The notes below the pieces were generated by a model. It had not been told where the DNA came from. It made no database searches and worked only from the letters and a program-made list of their open reading frames with translations. Source: Rhodoplanes sp. (GTDB lineage: Bacteria; Pseudomonadota; Alphaproteobacteria; Rhizobiales; Xanthobacteraceae). From it: a DNA stretch of 64,000 bases. Shown here piece after piece: positions 1-9,040 of this stretch (position 1 is the first letter of the stretch; each line of letters starts with the position of its first letter). A program made the position numbers and the translations under genes. The DNA lies in NCBI RefSeq assembly GCF_013377085.1, contig NZ_JACAAX010000001.1, positions 310,001 to 374,000 on the forward strand, in the 5' to 3' direction.

Positions 1-923
1 TGCATTGGCCCGATAACGGCGGAACCATGCCGGGCAAAAACACGTCCTTTACGCCCTCGTCGATCCTATTTCGCCCCCGCCGCAACCCAGCATCGATCCT
101 CGTCGTCGACCGCACTGGGCTCCGGTGGAGGCGCCGGGTACCGCCCCCGGGTCCGAAAGGTTTATTACGACGGCCATTTATCGCCATAGCCGGCAAGCCG
201 GCATCTCCAATATAGGAGCAACCGGGGCGCGACGGAAGGGACCGGGACGCGAAGACGGTGCGGTTGTGCTCGAGCGCATGCGTCGCGCAGGATTCCCGGC
301 TCGTTCAAGACGGCGCGGCCGTCGTCCAGATCGTCGCCTTGCCGCCCCGATCCGGACCGTCTGCTCGAGATGCTCCTGACGCAGCGGTTGCCCACGACGC
401 AGTGCTGTCACGAACCGACGTCTGCCGAGCCGCCTCCCGCCGCGTCCCTCGGTGGAGCCTGTGCGAATCTTGAAAACGCGCCGACGAGTCGTCCGCGTTC
501 TCTCTTGCGATACGAGCCGGAGCGCCGCGCATGCGGGTGCGTTTCGCGTAGCGCGCGAGTGGTCGCGTGCATGGTTTGGATGCATGGTCGTCGCCGGGAC
601 ACCCCGCATACGGTCGCGGGGTGACGTGTTGCACTGCGGCATGAACGCAGGTGCAATGCGCCCGCCGCCGATCGGGCATGCAGAAGCGCACTGCCGCATC
701 AGTGTCGGCCGCAGCGCACCCGACCGGAAGCCCACTGGAGTAATCATACCGGGGATCCTCGGTCGTGATCATCCGGATCGTCGCGTCTGCTCAGCACTCG
801 CGCGATTCGCGTCTGCGCAATTCACAAATCGGCCATCGTGTGCTTCCTGCTGCCGGCGACCTTATGGTAGGACACATCAAAATTCGGGCTCGTGGGGTCG
901 CTGCAGGACCAAGGAGGATTTTG
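1..923. other. Gene-free or unassigned stretch upstream of tctB
   Basis: No reading frame in this stretch gives a protein I can recognise on either strand. The frames present are short, overlap one another and are rich in Arg, Pro and Ser, as expected of shadow frames in GC-rich DNA. Base composition is slightly less GC-biased than in the genes that follow, which fits non-coding or decayed sequence. The last ~90 bases should hold the tctB promoter, but I could not pick out convincing -35/-10 boxes. The 3' end of an upstream gene or a decayed gene could lie here. Confidence 0.5.
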
Positions 924-1604
924 ATGTCCGAGGGCGTACAAGCGTCTTCTCAAGGAGCCGTCGAACAGAAACGCACGGTCACATCGGTGGTCTCGCCGGC
1001 CCTGGTCGGGGTGTTGGCTCTCGGCGGCTGGTGGAACCTGGCCTCCAGCTCGGTGACCGGAAACGCGCTGCTGGCCTGCGGCGTTCTTCTGCTCGCTTTC
1101 GCCATCGGCCTCGTCGTGCTGCGCTGGCCGGTTCGCGATCCGCGCGACTATTACGGCGGCCTCGCCCTGTTCGGACTGGCGCTGTTCATGCTGTGGGCCT
1201 CGGCCGATCTGCCGGGCCTGCGCGGCTTCGCCTTCGGGCCCGGCACCGGCCCGCGCATCTTTGCCTCCATCCTGGCCGGCCTCAGCCTGATCGTGATGAT
1301 CGTCGGCATGTTCACCCAGGGGCCCGGTCTCGAGCGTTACGCTTGGCGGGGCCCGCTGTTCATCACCATCGGCACGCTCGTCTTCGCCATGACGATCCGG
1401 CAGTTCGGAATGGTGATCGCCAGCTATGTCAGCATCATCGCGGTCGCGGCCGGAAGCGACGAGGTCCGTTGGATCGAGACCGCGATCTGGGCCGCGGTGC
1501 TCACCGGCTTCTGTGTGCTCGTGTTTCCCATCGCTCTCAACCTGCCGCTCCAGCTCTGGCCTGCACAGACCCTGTCCTTCTCGACCTTCCTGAATTTCCG
1601 TTGA
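924..1604 (+). CDS. tctB: TctB-family small membrane subunit of a tripartite tricarboxylate transporter
   Basis: The 226-residue protein has four to five hydrophobic segments (about residues 25-45, 50-68, 78-98, 110-130 and 140-200), the usual layout of the small TctB subunit. It would sit in the inner membrane and help TctA import a carboxylate delivered by a periplasmic Bug receptor. ATG 924 was chosen because AAGGAGG lies at 911-917 at ideal spacing; upstream in-frame starts have no such site. The N-terminal tail (about 20 residues, polar) is cytoplasmic-like. tctA follows after 37 bases in the same direction, which supports the weakly conserved TctB call. Confidence 0.82.
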   Translation: MSEGVQASSQGAVEQKRTVTSVVSPALVGVLALGGWWNLASSSVTGNALLACGVLLLAFAIGLVVLRWPVRDPRDYYGGLALFGLALFMLWASADLPGLRGFAFGPGTGPRIFASILAGLSLIVMIVGMFTQGPGLERYAWRGPLFITIGTLVFAMTIRQFGMVIASYVSIIAVAAGSDEVRWIETAIWAAVLTGFCVLVFPIALNLPLQLWPAQTLSFSTFLNFR

Positions 1605-1641
1605 GCGCTCCCGCGCCTCACCGATCGAGAGTGTCCAAGTC

Positions 1642-3147
1642 ATGACGGATCTGCTCGCCAATCTAGCCCTCGGCTTCGGCGTCGCATTCTCGCCCGCCAA
1701 TCTCGGCTTCTGCATGCTGGGGGCCCTCGTCGGCACCCTGATCGGCGTGCTCCCCGGGGTCGGTCCGCTCGCGACCATCGCCATGCTGCTGCCGATCACC
1801 TTCGGGCTGCCGCCGGTCGGCGCCCTGATCATGCTGGCCGGCATCTATTACGGTGCCCAGTACGGCGGCTCCACCACGTCGATCCTGGTCAACATTCCAG
1901 GCGAGGCGGCCTCGGTGGTGACGACACTGGACGGGCACCAGATGGCCCGCCAGGGCCGCGCCGGCCCGGCGCTCGCCATCGCGGCCATCGGGTCGTTCTT
2001 CGCCGGCACGGTCGCGACCGTGCTGGTGGCGGCGCTCGGCGCGCCGCTGACCTCGATCGCGCTGCTGTTCGGCCCGGCCGAGTACTTCTCCCTGATGGTG
2101 CTCGGCCTGATCTTCGCGGTGGTGCTCGCCAAGGGCTCGGTCGTGAAGGCCCTCACCATGATCCTGCTCGGGCTGATCCTGTCGATGGTCGGATCGGACA
2201 TCGAGACCGGGCAGTCCCGCATGTCCTTCGACATCCCGGAGCTGGCCGACGGTATCGGCTTCGTCACGGTGGCGATGGGCGTGTTCGGCTTTGCCGAGAT
2301 CATGCGCAATCTCGAGCACACCGACTCGCGCGACGTCGTCAACGCGAAGCTCACCGGTCTGATGCCGACCTGGCCCGACCTCAAGGCCTGCGCCCCGGCG
2401 ATCGGCCGCGGCACCGTGCTGGGCAGCATTCTGGGCATTCTGCCGGGCGGCGGCGCCGTCATCGCGGCGTTCGCGGCCTACACGTTCGAGAAGAAGGTGG
2501 CCCGCGACCCGTCGCGCTTCGGCCGCGGTGCCATCGAGGGCGTGGCGGCACCGGAGAGCGCCAACAACGCTGCCGCGCAAACCTCGTTCATCCCGCTGCT
2601 CACCCTCGGCATCCCGCCGAATGCCGTGATGGCCCTGATGGTCGGCGCCATGACGATCCACGGCATCGTCCCGGGTCCGCAGGTGATGACCAAGCAGCCC
2701 GAGCTGTTCTGGGGCATGATCGCCTCGATGTGGCTCGGCAACGCCATGCTGGTGATCATCAACCTGCCGCTGGTCGGCGTGTGGGTGCGGCTCCTGCGGG
2801 TGCCCTACCGCCTCCTCTATCCCGCCATCATGATCTTCTGCTGCATCGGCGTGTACTCGATCAACAACTCGCCCTCCGACGTGCTGATCACGGCGGCCTT
2901 CGGCCTGGTCGGCTATTGGCTGTCCAAGCACGACTTCGAGCCGGCCCCGATGCTGCTCGGCTTCGTGCTCGGCCCGCTGATGGAGGAGAACCTACGCCGC
3001 GCCATGCTGATCGCCCGTGGCGACCCGACCACCTTCCTGGTTCGCCCGATCTCCGCCGGCCTGCTCGCGGTCGCGACCCTGCTCCTGGTCGTCGCCCTCC
3101 TGCCGATGATCCGCAAGAAGCGCGACGAGGTCTTCGTCGAAGAGTAG
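1642..3147 (+). CDS. tctA: TctA-family large permease subunit of a tripartite tricarboxylate transporter
   Basis: The 501-residue polytopic membrane protein matches the TctA family in length and in its glycine- and proline-rich signatures: GVLPGVGPLATIAMLLP near residues 38-54, YYGAQYGGSTTSILVNIPGE near 70-90, and GILPGGGAVIAAF near 273-285. TctA is the ion-coupled channel subunit that takes a carboxylate from a Bug-type periplasmic protein. It follows tctB by 37 bases and is closed by a strong hairpin terminator, so tctB and tctA form a two-gene unit and the receptor gene downstream is probably transcribed separately. The substrate cannot be read from sequence. Confidence 0.95.
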   Translation: MTDLLANLALGFGVAFSPANLGFCMLGALVGTLIGVLPGVGPLATIAMLLPITFGLPPVGALIMLAGIYYGAQYGGSTTSILVNIPGEAASVVTTLDGHQMARQGRAGPALAIAAIGSFFAGTVATVLVAALGAPLTSIALLFGPAEYFSLMVLGLIFAVVLAKGSVVKALTMILLGLILSMVGSDIETGQSRMSFDIPELADGIGFVTVAMGVFGFAEIMRNLEHTDSRDVVNAKLTGLMPTWPDLKACAPAIGRGTVLGSILGILPGGGAVIAAFAAYTFEKKVARDPSRFGRGAIEGVAAPESANNAAAQTSFIPLLTLGIPPNAVMALMVGAMTIHGIVPGPQVMTKQPELFWGMIASMWLGNAMLVIINLPLVGVWVRLLRVPYRLLYPAIMIFCCIGVYSINNSPSDVLITAAFGLVGYWLSKHDFEPAPMLLGFVLGPLMEENLRRAMLIARGDPTTFLVRPISAGLLAVATLLLVVALLPMIRKKRDEVFVEE

Positions 3148-3170
3148 CCGTCTCCGCACGGTCGATCCCG

Positions 3171-3205
3171 ACAGCGCCGCGACTCCGTCGCGGCGCTGTT
3201 TTTTT
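3171..3205 (+). terminator. Rho-independent terminator of tctBA
   Basis: A perfect 13-base-pair G+C-rich stem (arms 3171-3183 and 3187-3199) with the 3-base loop TCC runs straight into a run of T residues ending at 3205. It begins 24 bases after the tctA stop codon. This is the clearest intrinsic terminator in the window. Confidence 0.93.
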
Positions 3206-3451
3206 ATGGGTGATCACCTGGGCAGTGGCTCCGCGCTTGGGCCGGTGTCCGGGTGGGCGGACTGCGACAGCCTGACGCATGGGCTGCAGGCGTCACAATT
3301 CTCTACCAATCAGAGCAATGCGGCCGAATGGCCGCGCATGTCCTCGACTTCAACCGGATCAGGGTCGCCGCATGCCAAGGGCGGCTGACGCCATGTCACT
3401 GTCGGAAAAGTCGAATTGATCGGTCCAGGGGAACGCAACAAGGAGTTCGTC

Positions 3452-4447
3452 ATGTCGGTTCGAAGGTTCACGGCCATGCTCGCGGCCGGCTGCCTGCTGG
3501 CGACCGCCGGCGCCGCGGTCGCGCAGGGCAGCAATGGCAGCACCTATCCGGTCCGTCCCGTCACCATGATCGTGCCGTTCGCGGCGGGCGGGCCGACCGA
3601 CGTCGTCGCCCGCATCGTCAGCGATCACATGTCGCGGACGCTCGGCCAGCAGATCGTCATCGAGAATGTCGTCGGGGCGGGCGGCACCACCGGCTCGACC
3701 CGGGCTAAACGGGCATCCGCCGACGGCTACACGATCATCATGGGTCACATGGGAACCCACGCGGCCGCCGTGCCGCTCTATCCGAACCTCGCCTACGACC
3801 CGTCCGTCGACTTCGAGCCGGTCGGGCTCGCGGCAGGCACGCCGATCCTGATCCTGGCCAGGAAGGACTATCCGGCCAAGGATCTCGCCGAGTTCGCGGA
3901 GCATGTGAAGAAGAACGCCGCCACCCTCAACATGGCGCATGCGGGCGTCGGGTCGGTATCCTACACGACCTGCCTGCTGCTCAACTCGATCCTCGACGTG
4001 AAGCCGACGGCGGTGCCCTACAACGGCACGGGACCGGCCATGAATGCCCTGGTGGGTGGGCAGGTCGACTACATGTGCGACCAGATCGTCAATGTGGTGT
4101 CGCAGGTGCAGGGCGGCTCGATCCGCGCCTACGCCATCGCCACCGCCGAGCGCAACCCGGCGCTGCCCGACGTGCCGACCACCAAGGAGGCCGGCCTGCC
4201 GGAGTATTCCGTGTCGGCCTGGAACGCGGTGTTCGCCCCCAAGGGGACGCCGCAGCCGATCCTCGACAAGCTCAGCGAGGCGCTCGACAAGGCGCTCACC
4301 GACGAGACCACCCGCAAGCGGCTGCTCGATCTCGGCAGCGACCTGCCGGAGGGCGACCGCCGTGGCCAGAAGGCGCTCGCCTCGCTGGTGCGGAGCGAGG
4401 TCGACCGCTGGAGTCGGGTGATCAAGACCGCCGGCCCGGGGAACTGA
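3452..4447 (+). CDS. Bug/TctC-family tripartite tricarboxylate transporter substrate-binding protein
   Basis: The 331-residue periplasmic solute receptor has a Sec signal peptide (about residues 1-28, ending AVAQG) followed by the typical Bug opening YPVRPVTMIVPFAAGGPTDV. The later landmarks of the family are present, including the TIIMGHMGTHA region and PYNGTGPAMNALVGGQVDYM. It should bind a carboxylate and hand it to TctA/TctB. ATG 3452 is preceded by AAGGAG (3440-3445); an in-frame TTG upstream is less likely. It lies 304 bases after tctA, beyond a terminator, so it probably has its own promoter. Confidence 0.93.
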   Translation: MSVRRFTAMLAAGCLLATAGAAVAQGSNGSTYPVRPVTMIVPFAAGGPTDVVARIVSDHMSRTLGQQIVIENVVGAGGTTGSTRAKRASADGYTIIMGHMGTHAAAVPLYPNLAYDPSVDFEPVGLAAGTPILILARKDYPAKDLAEFAEHVKKNAATLNMAHAGVGSVSYTTCLLLNSILDVKPTAVPYNGTGPAMNALVGGQVDYMCDQIVNVVSQVQGGSIRAYAIATAERNPALPDVPTTKEAGLPEYSVSAWNAVFAPKGTPQPILDKLSEALDKALTDETTRKRLLDLGSDLPEGDRRGQKALASLVRSEVDRWSRVIKTAGPGN

Positions 4448-4461
4448 GGTTCGTGTGTTTA

Positions 4462-4543
4462 CCCTCCCCTCCAGGGGGAGGTGAAGATTTTCGCATCATC
4501 ATCGTCCACAGCGCCCGTTCCGCTCACGCGGGGCGGGCGTTAG
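4462..4543 (+). terminator. Hairpins after the Bug receptor gene
   Basis: Fifteen bases after the stop there is a C-rich/G-rich inverted repeat (CCTCCCC ... GGGGGAGG, about 4462-4481). It is followed at about 4509-4543 by a second, bulged G+C stem (CGCCC..CCGC / GCGG..CGGGCG) running into TTAGTGTTT. Either could end transcription before thyA. Neither has a perfect T tract, so the call is moderate. Confidence 0.45.
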
Positions 4544-4603
4544 TGTTTGGCCGCGAGTCGCGCCGTCCGGCGCGGCCTCTAGGCGGACGGACGATCCCGA
4601 CCC

Positions 4604-5398
4604 ATGCGGCAGTATCACGAACTGATGGCGCGCATCCTTGCCGAGGGCGTGGAGAAGCGCGACCGCACCGGCACCGGCACGCGCTCGGTGTTCGGCCACC
4701 AGATGCGTTTCGATCTGGCGGATGGGTTCCCCCTGGTCACCACCAAGAAGCTGCACCTGAAGTCGATCGTGCACGAGCTTCTGTGGTTCCTGGCCGGCGA
4801 CACCAATATCGGCTACCTCAAGCAGAACGGCGTCAGCATCTGGGACGAATGGGCGGACCAGAACGGCGACCTCGGCCCGGTCTATGGCCGGCAGTGGCGC
4901 TCATGGCCGGCGCCGGACGGCGGCACCATCGACCAGATTGCTCAGGCGCTCGACCTGATCCGCCGTGATCCCGATTCGCGCCGCATCATCGTCTCGGCCT
5001 GGAACCCGGCCGAGCTGCCCAAGATGGCGCTCGCCCCGTGCCACTGCCTGTTCCAGCTCTACGTCGCCGACGGAAAGCTCTCCTGCCAGCTCTACCAGCG
5101 CTCCGCCGACGTGTTCCTCGGCGTGCCGTTCAACATCGCGTCCTACGCGCTGTTGACCCATATGTTCTGCGATCAACTCGACCTGCAGCCGGGTGACTTC
5201 GTCTGGACCGGCGGGGACTGTCACCTTTACTCCGACCATCTGGCGCAGGCCAAGCTGCAGGTGACGCGGGCGCCCCTGGCGTTGCCGAGGCTTCTCATCA
5301 AGCGGCGTCCTGCCACGATTTTCGACTACGCTTACGACGACTTCGAGTTCGCCGACTATCGGACCCATCCCCATATTCCGGCCAAGGTGTCGAAATGA
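4604..5398 (+). CDS. thyA: Thymidylate synthase
   Basis: The 264-residue enzyme has exactly the length of Escherichia coli ThyA. It methylates dUMP to dTMP using methylene-tetrahydrofolate. The nucleophile region [13 protein letters not shown] places the catalytic cysteine at residue 146, and the [11 protein letters not shown] loop (21-31), the folate/dUMP segment [11 protein letters not shown] and the [13 protein letters not shown] segment are all intact. The dihydrofolate it produces would be recycled by FolA, whose gene lies about 8.7 kb downstream here. The last codons overlap the next gene by 4 bases (ATGA), so the two are probably translationally coupled. Confidence 0.98.
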   Translation: MRQYHELMARILAEGVEKRDRTGTGTRSVFGHQMRFDLADGFPLVTTKKLHLKSIVHELLWFLAGDTNIGYLKQNGVSIWDEWADQNGDLGPVYGRQWRSWPAPDGGTIDQIAQALDLIRRDPDSRRIIVSAWNPAELPKMALAPCHCLFQLYVADGKLSCQLYQRSADVFLGVPFNIASYALLTHMFCDQLDLQPGDFVWTGGDCHLYSDHLAQAKLQVTRAPLALPRLLIKRRPATIFDYAYDDFEFADYRTHPHIPAKVSK

Positions 5399-6276
5399 CT
5401 TCGGCGCGGCCCGGGGCATCCGTTTTCATCGCCTCTTCGGTGGAAGGACTGGATGTCGCTTATGGGCTGCAGGAGCATCTCGACTATACGGCCGAGCCGA
5501 CCGTCTGGACCCAGGACGTCTTCAGGCCGAGCAGCAGTGCGATCGTCGATCTCCTCGCCGCCACGCGCAGGTTCGAGTTCGCGATTTTTGCCTTCACGGC
5601 GTACGATGTCCTGCAATTGCGGGATTCTCGGGTTTCGGTCGTCCGCGACAATGTGATCTTCGAGTTCGGCCTGTTCGTCGGCGCGCTCGGCCTCTCGCGC
5701 TGCTTCTTCGTGGTACCGCGCTCGGCGGAGCCGCTTCACCTTCCGACCGATCTGCTTGGCCTGACGCCGCTGACCTATGCGTCCGACAGGTCGGACAAGA
5801 ACCTGATCGCCGCGCTCGGGCCAGCGGCGAACCGGGTGCGACGGTCGATCCGCGAACAGCTTGCACCGCCTGCCGACGCCGTGCGCGAATCCGTCGCGGC
5901 GGAGGCGGGAGGCCGCTCACCGGAAAGGCTGGATGCGCTCGTCGCGGCATGGAACGGCCCGGAGTTGCTGAGCGCCAGGGCAGCCGTGCGCGAGATACCG
6001 TCGAGCCCGTACGGATACGACGACGACGAGAAGCCGGCTCATGACGGTCTGCGTCGTCTCTTCGTTTTCTTGGAGGCTTTGGCGGACGCAGTGATCTCGG
6101 GCGAAGTCGACGGTCCGGCCGCTCGGGCGACCTTCGGGCAGCCGGTCCGAATTCTTTGGCCGCACATGCATGTTCTCCTGGCGCCACCCAATCAGGCGGA
6201 GGAATGGTGGACCCCGACACCCAGGCTCGCCGCGCTCTACGCGCGCTGGGGCGAACCGGCGGAATCGTCCGGGTGA
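5395..6276 (+). CDS. Predicted TIR-like (PF10137-type) nucleotide-binding effector with an extra C-terminal domain
   Basis: The 293-residue cytoplasmic protein opens with the motifs of the TIR-like domain found in CBASS Cap12 and Pycsar effectors: [20 protein letters not shown] (10-29), VWTQDVF (37-43), [12 protein letters not shown] (60-71), and [13 protein letters not shown] (84-96) with the candidate catalytic Glu90, then CFFVVPR (103-109). Domains of this family are known or suspected NAD+ hydrolases in phage defence. Residues about 150-293 form a second, mainly helical region without an assigned function. It faintly resembles DUF4760-type segments ([19 protein letters not shown]). No cyclase gene that would feed it a signal is adjacent. 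Its start overlaps thyA by 4 bases. Domain call is fairly sure; a defence role is inference. Confidence 0.78.
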   Translation: MTSARPGASVFIASSVEGLDVAYGLQEHLDYTAEPTVWTQDVFRPSSSAIVDLLAATRRFEFAIFAFTAYDVLQLRDSRVSVVRDNVIFEFGLFVGALGLSRCFFVVPRSAEPLHLPTDLLGLTPLTYASDRSDKNLIAALGPAANRVRRSIREQLAPPADAVRESVAAEAGGRSPERLDALVAAWNGPELLSARAAVREIPSSPYGYDDDEKPAHDGLRRLFVFLEALADAVISGEVDGPAARATFGQPVRILWPHMHVLLAPPNQAEEWWTPTPRLAALYARWGEPAESSG

Positions 6277-6295
6277 CGTAACCCCCGAGGCCCGC

Positions 6296-7219
6296 ATGAC
6301 GCTCCATCGACCGAGCCTGATCTCGGCGCGGCTGCAGTATTTCCAGGCCGTGGTGCGGTTCGGCTCGATCCGCCGCGCCGCGCAGGCGCTCGGCGTCGCG
6401 CCGTCGGCGGTCAGCCGCACGCTGCGGCAGCTCGAGGAGGGGCTCGGCACGCCGCTGTTCGAGCGGGCGCGCCAGCGCCTGAAGCTGACCAGCGCGGGCG
6501 AGATCCTCGTCTACCACGCCGCGGCGAGCGCCGCCGAGCTGGAGCGGGCCTGCACCTTCATCGACGATCTCGAAGGGCTGCGGCGCGGCACTGTCGCGGT
6601 CGCCGCCGTGGAGAGCGTCACGCGCGGGATGCTCCCGGCGGTGCTGTCGCGCTTCTGGGAGCGCTGCCCCGAGGTCGAGGTGCGGCTCATCGTGACGGGC
6701 TCGGCCCAGGCGTTCGAGGCGGTGTCGCGCGGCGAATGCGACCTGGCGGTCGGCTTCGACGTGCGCCCGCCCAAGGCGACCCGCCGGCTCGCCGGCGCCG
6801 GCCTGCGGCTCGGTGCGCTGCTGCGGCCCGACCATCGGCTCGCCGGCCGCCGGCAGGTGCGGCTCGCCGATTTCACCGGCGAGCGGGTGATCCTGGCCGA
6901 CGCCAGTCTCACGCTCGGCGCCTCGCTGGAGGCCGCGATGCCGGGCGATGCCGCCGCGCTGCGCGCCGCCGCCGTGACCAACTCGATCCATCTGATGAGC
7001 GACCTCGCGGTGCGCGGCCACGGCGTCACGTTCCAGACCCGCGTCGGCGTCGAGCACGAGCTCGACGCCGGCCGCCTCGTCTTCGTGCCGCTCGCCGATC
7101 CGCGGCTGCGGCCGCGCAAGCTGATGCTGGTGGCCCGCGCCAAGGCACACCTGCCGGCCGGCCCCGCCGTGCTGGCCGCCCTGCTGACCGAGGCCGTGCA
7201 GGCGCTCGACGGGCAGTGA
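6296..7219 (+). CDS. LysR-family transcriptional regulator
   Basis: The 307-residue protein has an N-terminal winged helix (about residues 8-65, with [20 protein letters not shown] as the helix-turn-helix) and a C-terminal effector-binding domain of the periplasmic-receptor fold (about 90-300). It lies just upstream of, and in the same direction as, the receptor/deaminase/TPP-enzyme genes, so it is the likely regulator of that set. Two dyads in the gap that follows (7223-7255) are possible binding sites. ATG 6296 gives the normal LysR N-terminus; the upstream in-frame extension overlaps the preceding gene and is rejected. Confidence 0.93.
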   Translation: MTLHRPSLISARLQYFQAVVRFGSIRRAAQALGVAPSAVSRTLRQLEEGLGTPLFERARQRLKLTSAGEILVYHAAASAAELERACTFIDDLEGLRRGTVAVAAVESVTRGMLPAVLSRFWERCPEVEVRLIVTGSAQAFEAVSRGECDLAVGFDVRPPKATRRLAGAGLRLGALLRPDHRLAGRRQVRLADFTGERVILADASLTLGASLEAAMPGDAAALRAAAVTNSIHLMSDLAVRGHGVTFQTRVGVEHELDAGRLVFVPLADPRLRPRKLMLVARAKAHLPAGPAVLAALLTEAVQALDGQ

Positions 7220-7222
7220 CGA

Positions 7223-7255
7223 GTGTTGCCGGCAGGGCAACACCTTGGTCACCAA
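7223..7255. promoter_or_regulatory. Two dyads between the LysR gene and the receptor gene
   Basis: A perfect 8-bp inverted repeat, GTGTTGCC / GGCAACAC (7223-7230 and 7236-7243), is followed two bases later by the 11-base palindrome TTGGTCACCAA (7245-7255). The first sits 4 bases after the LysR stop and could be a weak terminator or a regulator site. The second looks like an operator half-site pair ahead of the receptor gene. There is no T tract. Confidence 0.4.
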
Positions 7256-7346
7256 TGTCCCTCTATCCGGATCACCGGCCCGATGCGACAGTCGGCGCGA
7301 CGGGGCCGGCCGCCGGCGCTTGCGGTGGCCCGAGGAGGGTGATGCG

Positions 7347-8405
7347 ATGACGCCGAGATCCGTGCTCGCCGGCATTTTTGGGCTCGCCGCGCTGACGGCC
7401 GCAGGCCTCCTCGCCGCGCCCGCCGCGGCCCAGGAGCCGACCAAAATCCGGTTCACGCTGGACTGGAAGATTTCGGGCCCGCACGCCTGGTACTACTGGG
7501 CGAAGCAGAAGGGCTACTTTGCCAGCGAAGGCCTCGACGTCACCATCGACCAGGGCGAGGGCTCCGCCGCCACCGTGACGCGGGTGATGAGCGGCGCCTA
7601 CGACGCCGGCTTCGGCGACATCAACGCCATCATGCAGACCGCCGCCGCCAAGCCCGGCGAGCAGCCCGTGATGGTCTATCTCGTCTACAACCGCGCGCCC
7701 TATGCCGTGATCGTCAAGGCCGATGGGCCGATCAAGACGCTGAAGGATCTCGAGGGCCGCACCGTCAGCGCGCCGGCCGGCTCGGCGACGCTGCGGCTGC
7801 TGGCACCGCTCGCCAAGGCCAACGGCTTCGACGCCGGCAAGGTGAATATCCTCAACGCCGCGCCCAATCTGATCGAGCAGATGCTGGTGCAGGGCCAGGC
7901 CGACGCCATCGCCCAGTTCTCGGTGACGAGCTGGATGAACTTCGTCGCCATGAAGCGCGATCCCGAGAAGGATTTTCGCTGGTTGATGTACAGCGATCTC
8001 GGGCTCGACCTCTATTCCAACGGCGTGATGGTCTCGCAGAAGCTCCTTAAGGAGAAGCCCGAGGCGGTACGCGGCCTCGTCAAGGCGATCAACCGTGCCG
8101 CGATGGACGTCGCCGCCGATCCGGATGCGGCGATCGCCATGCTGGTCGCCCTGGAGCCGCTGATCAATGCCGACATCGAGAAGCAGCGGCTCGTCTACAC
8201 GGTGAAGTCGCTGATGATCTCTCCCGAGACCGCACGCCTCGGCCTGGGCGATCTCGACGACGCGCGGCTCGCCGCGGCGATCAAGACGGTGGCGGACGCC
8301 TACGGACTTCCCACGGTGCCGGACGTGCGCGCCGTGTTCTTGCGCGATTTCCTGCCCCCGAAAGCCGAGCGCGACATCGCCGCCGCGGCCGCGAAGGCGA
8401 GATGA
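7347..8405 (+). CDS. NMT1/THI5-type ABC transporter substrate-binding protein
   Basis: The 352-residue protein has a signal peptide (residues 1-28, ending APAAAQ) and the NMT1/THI5 receptor fold, beginning [20 protein letters not shown] with the family's [19 protein letters not shown] segment. Known members bind pyrimidines, thiamine precursors, taurine, sulfonates or nitrate-like compounds. No permease or ATPase gene lies next to it; the closest set in the window is at 51535-53105, over 40 kb away. ATG 7347 follows GAGGAGG (7332-7338). It is the first gene of a likely operon with the deaminase and TPP subunits, although an R1 repeat separates it from them. Confidence 0.88.
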   Translation: MTPRSVLAGIFGLAALTAAGLLAAPAAAQEPTKIRFTLDWKISGPHAWYYWAKQKGYFASEGLDVTIDQGEGSAATVTRVMSGAYDAGFGDINAIMQTAAAKPGEQPVMVYLVYNRAPYAVIVKADGPIKTLKDLEGRTVSAPAGSATLRLLAPLAKANGFDAGKVNILNAAPNLIEQMLVQGQADAIAQFSVTSWMNFVAMKRDPEKDFRWLMYSDLGLDLYSNGVMVSQKLLKEKPEAVRGLVKAINRAAMDVAADPDAAIAMLVALEPLINADIEKQRLVYTVKSLMISPETARLGLGDLDDARLAAAIKTVADAYGLPTVPDVRAVFLRDFLPPKAERDIAAAAAKAR

Positions 8406-8416
8406 GACGCCGTTTC

Positions 8417-8520
8417 GTCATTCCGGGGCGCGGGCCGCAGGCCCGCGAGCCCGGAATCCATACACACAGACAGGGATTATGGGTTCCGGGCCCGCACCTT
8501 CGGTGCGTCCCGGAACGACG
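8417..8520. repeat. R1 palindromic intergenic repeat, copy 1
   Basis: An imperfect dyad of about 104 bp opens with CGTCATTCCGGGGCG and closes with its inverse ending CCCGGAACGACG, with inner arms CCCGGAATCCATA / TATGGGTTCCGGG. It begins 12 bases after the receptor gene's stop codon and lies between two genes that read in the same direction. It may stabilise or end the receptor transcript. Confidence 0.9.
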
Positions 8521-8544
8521 GGCTCGGGTTGCTGGGAGATGACC

Positions 8545-9018
8545 ATGACCGACCACGAAAAATTCATGCGCATCGCCATCGACGAGGCCCATAGGGGCGC
8601 CGCGATGGGCGAGCAGCCGTTCGGTGCCGTCGTCGTGCTCGGTGGCCAGGTGGTGGTGTCGACGCCGAGCCTGAAGGTCTCGACCTCCGACACCACGGCG
8701 CATTCCGAGACGCTCGCCATCGGGCTCGCCACCAAGAAGCTCGGCCGACGCGAGATCCCGGAGGCGGTGTTCTACTGCACCTGCGAGCCGTGCCCGATGT
8801 GCTGCGGCGCCGTGCTCAACGCCGGCATCAGGACCATGGTGATCGGGGCGCGCAACCGCCACGTCAAGCAGTACGCGAAGCTCGCCTTCAACTTCAAGGA
8901 CTACACGGTCGAGCGCTTCGCCGTGATGGTCGGCTGGGACCTGACCGTGATCGAGGGCGTGCTCGAGGACGAATGCGTCGCGCTTTATGGCGGCGCCGCC
9001 GTGCCGCTCACCCGCTGA
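8545..9018 (+). CDS. Nucleoside/cytidine-deaminase-family zinc hydrolase
   Basis: The 157-residue protein carries the zinc and proton-shuttle motif AHSETLAI (His53, Glu55) and the CEPCPMCCGA motif (Cys83, Cys86) of the CMP/dCMP-deaminase superfamily. It is of the small guanine/cytosine/tRNA-adenosine-deaminase type with an N-terminal FMRIAIDEAHRGAAMGEQPF segment. It should deaminate an amino group on a nucleobase-like ring. The context (an ABC receptor before it, a TPP decarboxylase pair after it) suggests catabolism, not tRNA editing. ATG 8545 is preferred to ATG 8539 because GGGAG at 8534-8538 gives it normal spacing. The exact substrate is unknown. Confidence 0.88.
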   Translation: MTDHEKFMRIAIDEAHRGAAMGEQPFGAVVVLGGQVVVSTPSLKVSTSDTTAHSETLAIGLATKKLGRREIPEAVFYCTCEPCPMCCGAVLNAGIRTMVIGARNRHVKQYAKLAFNFKDYTVERFAVMVGWDLTVIEGVLEDECVALYGGAAVPLTR

Positions 9019-9040
9019 CCCGCCGAGCCCGAGAGCACCC

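Noticed and set aside
5594-7456. 620-codon open frame on the minus strand across the TIR-like and LysR genes.
   Set aside because: Shadow composition; both sense genes have family motifs and matching starts.
8539-8541. ATG at 8539 as start of the deaminase gene.
   Set aside because: It abuts the GGGAG site at 8534-8538; ATG 8545 has normal spacing.
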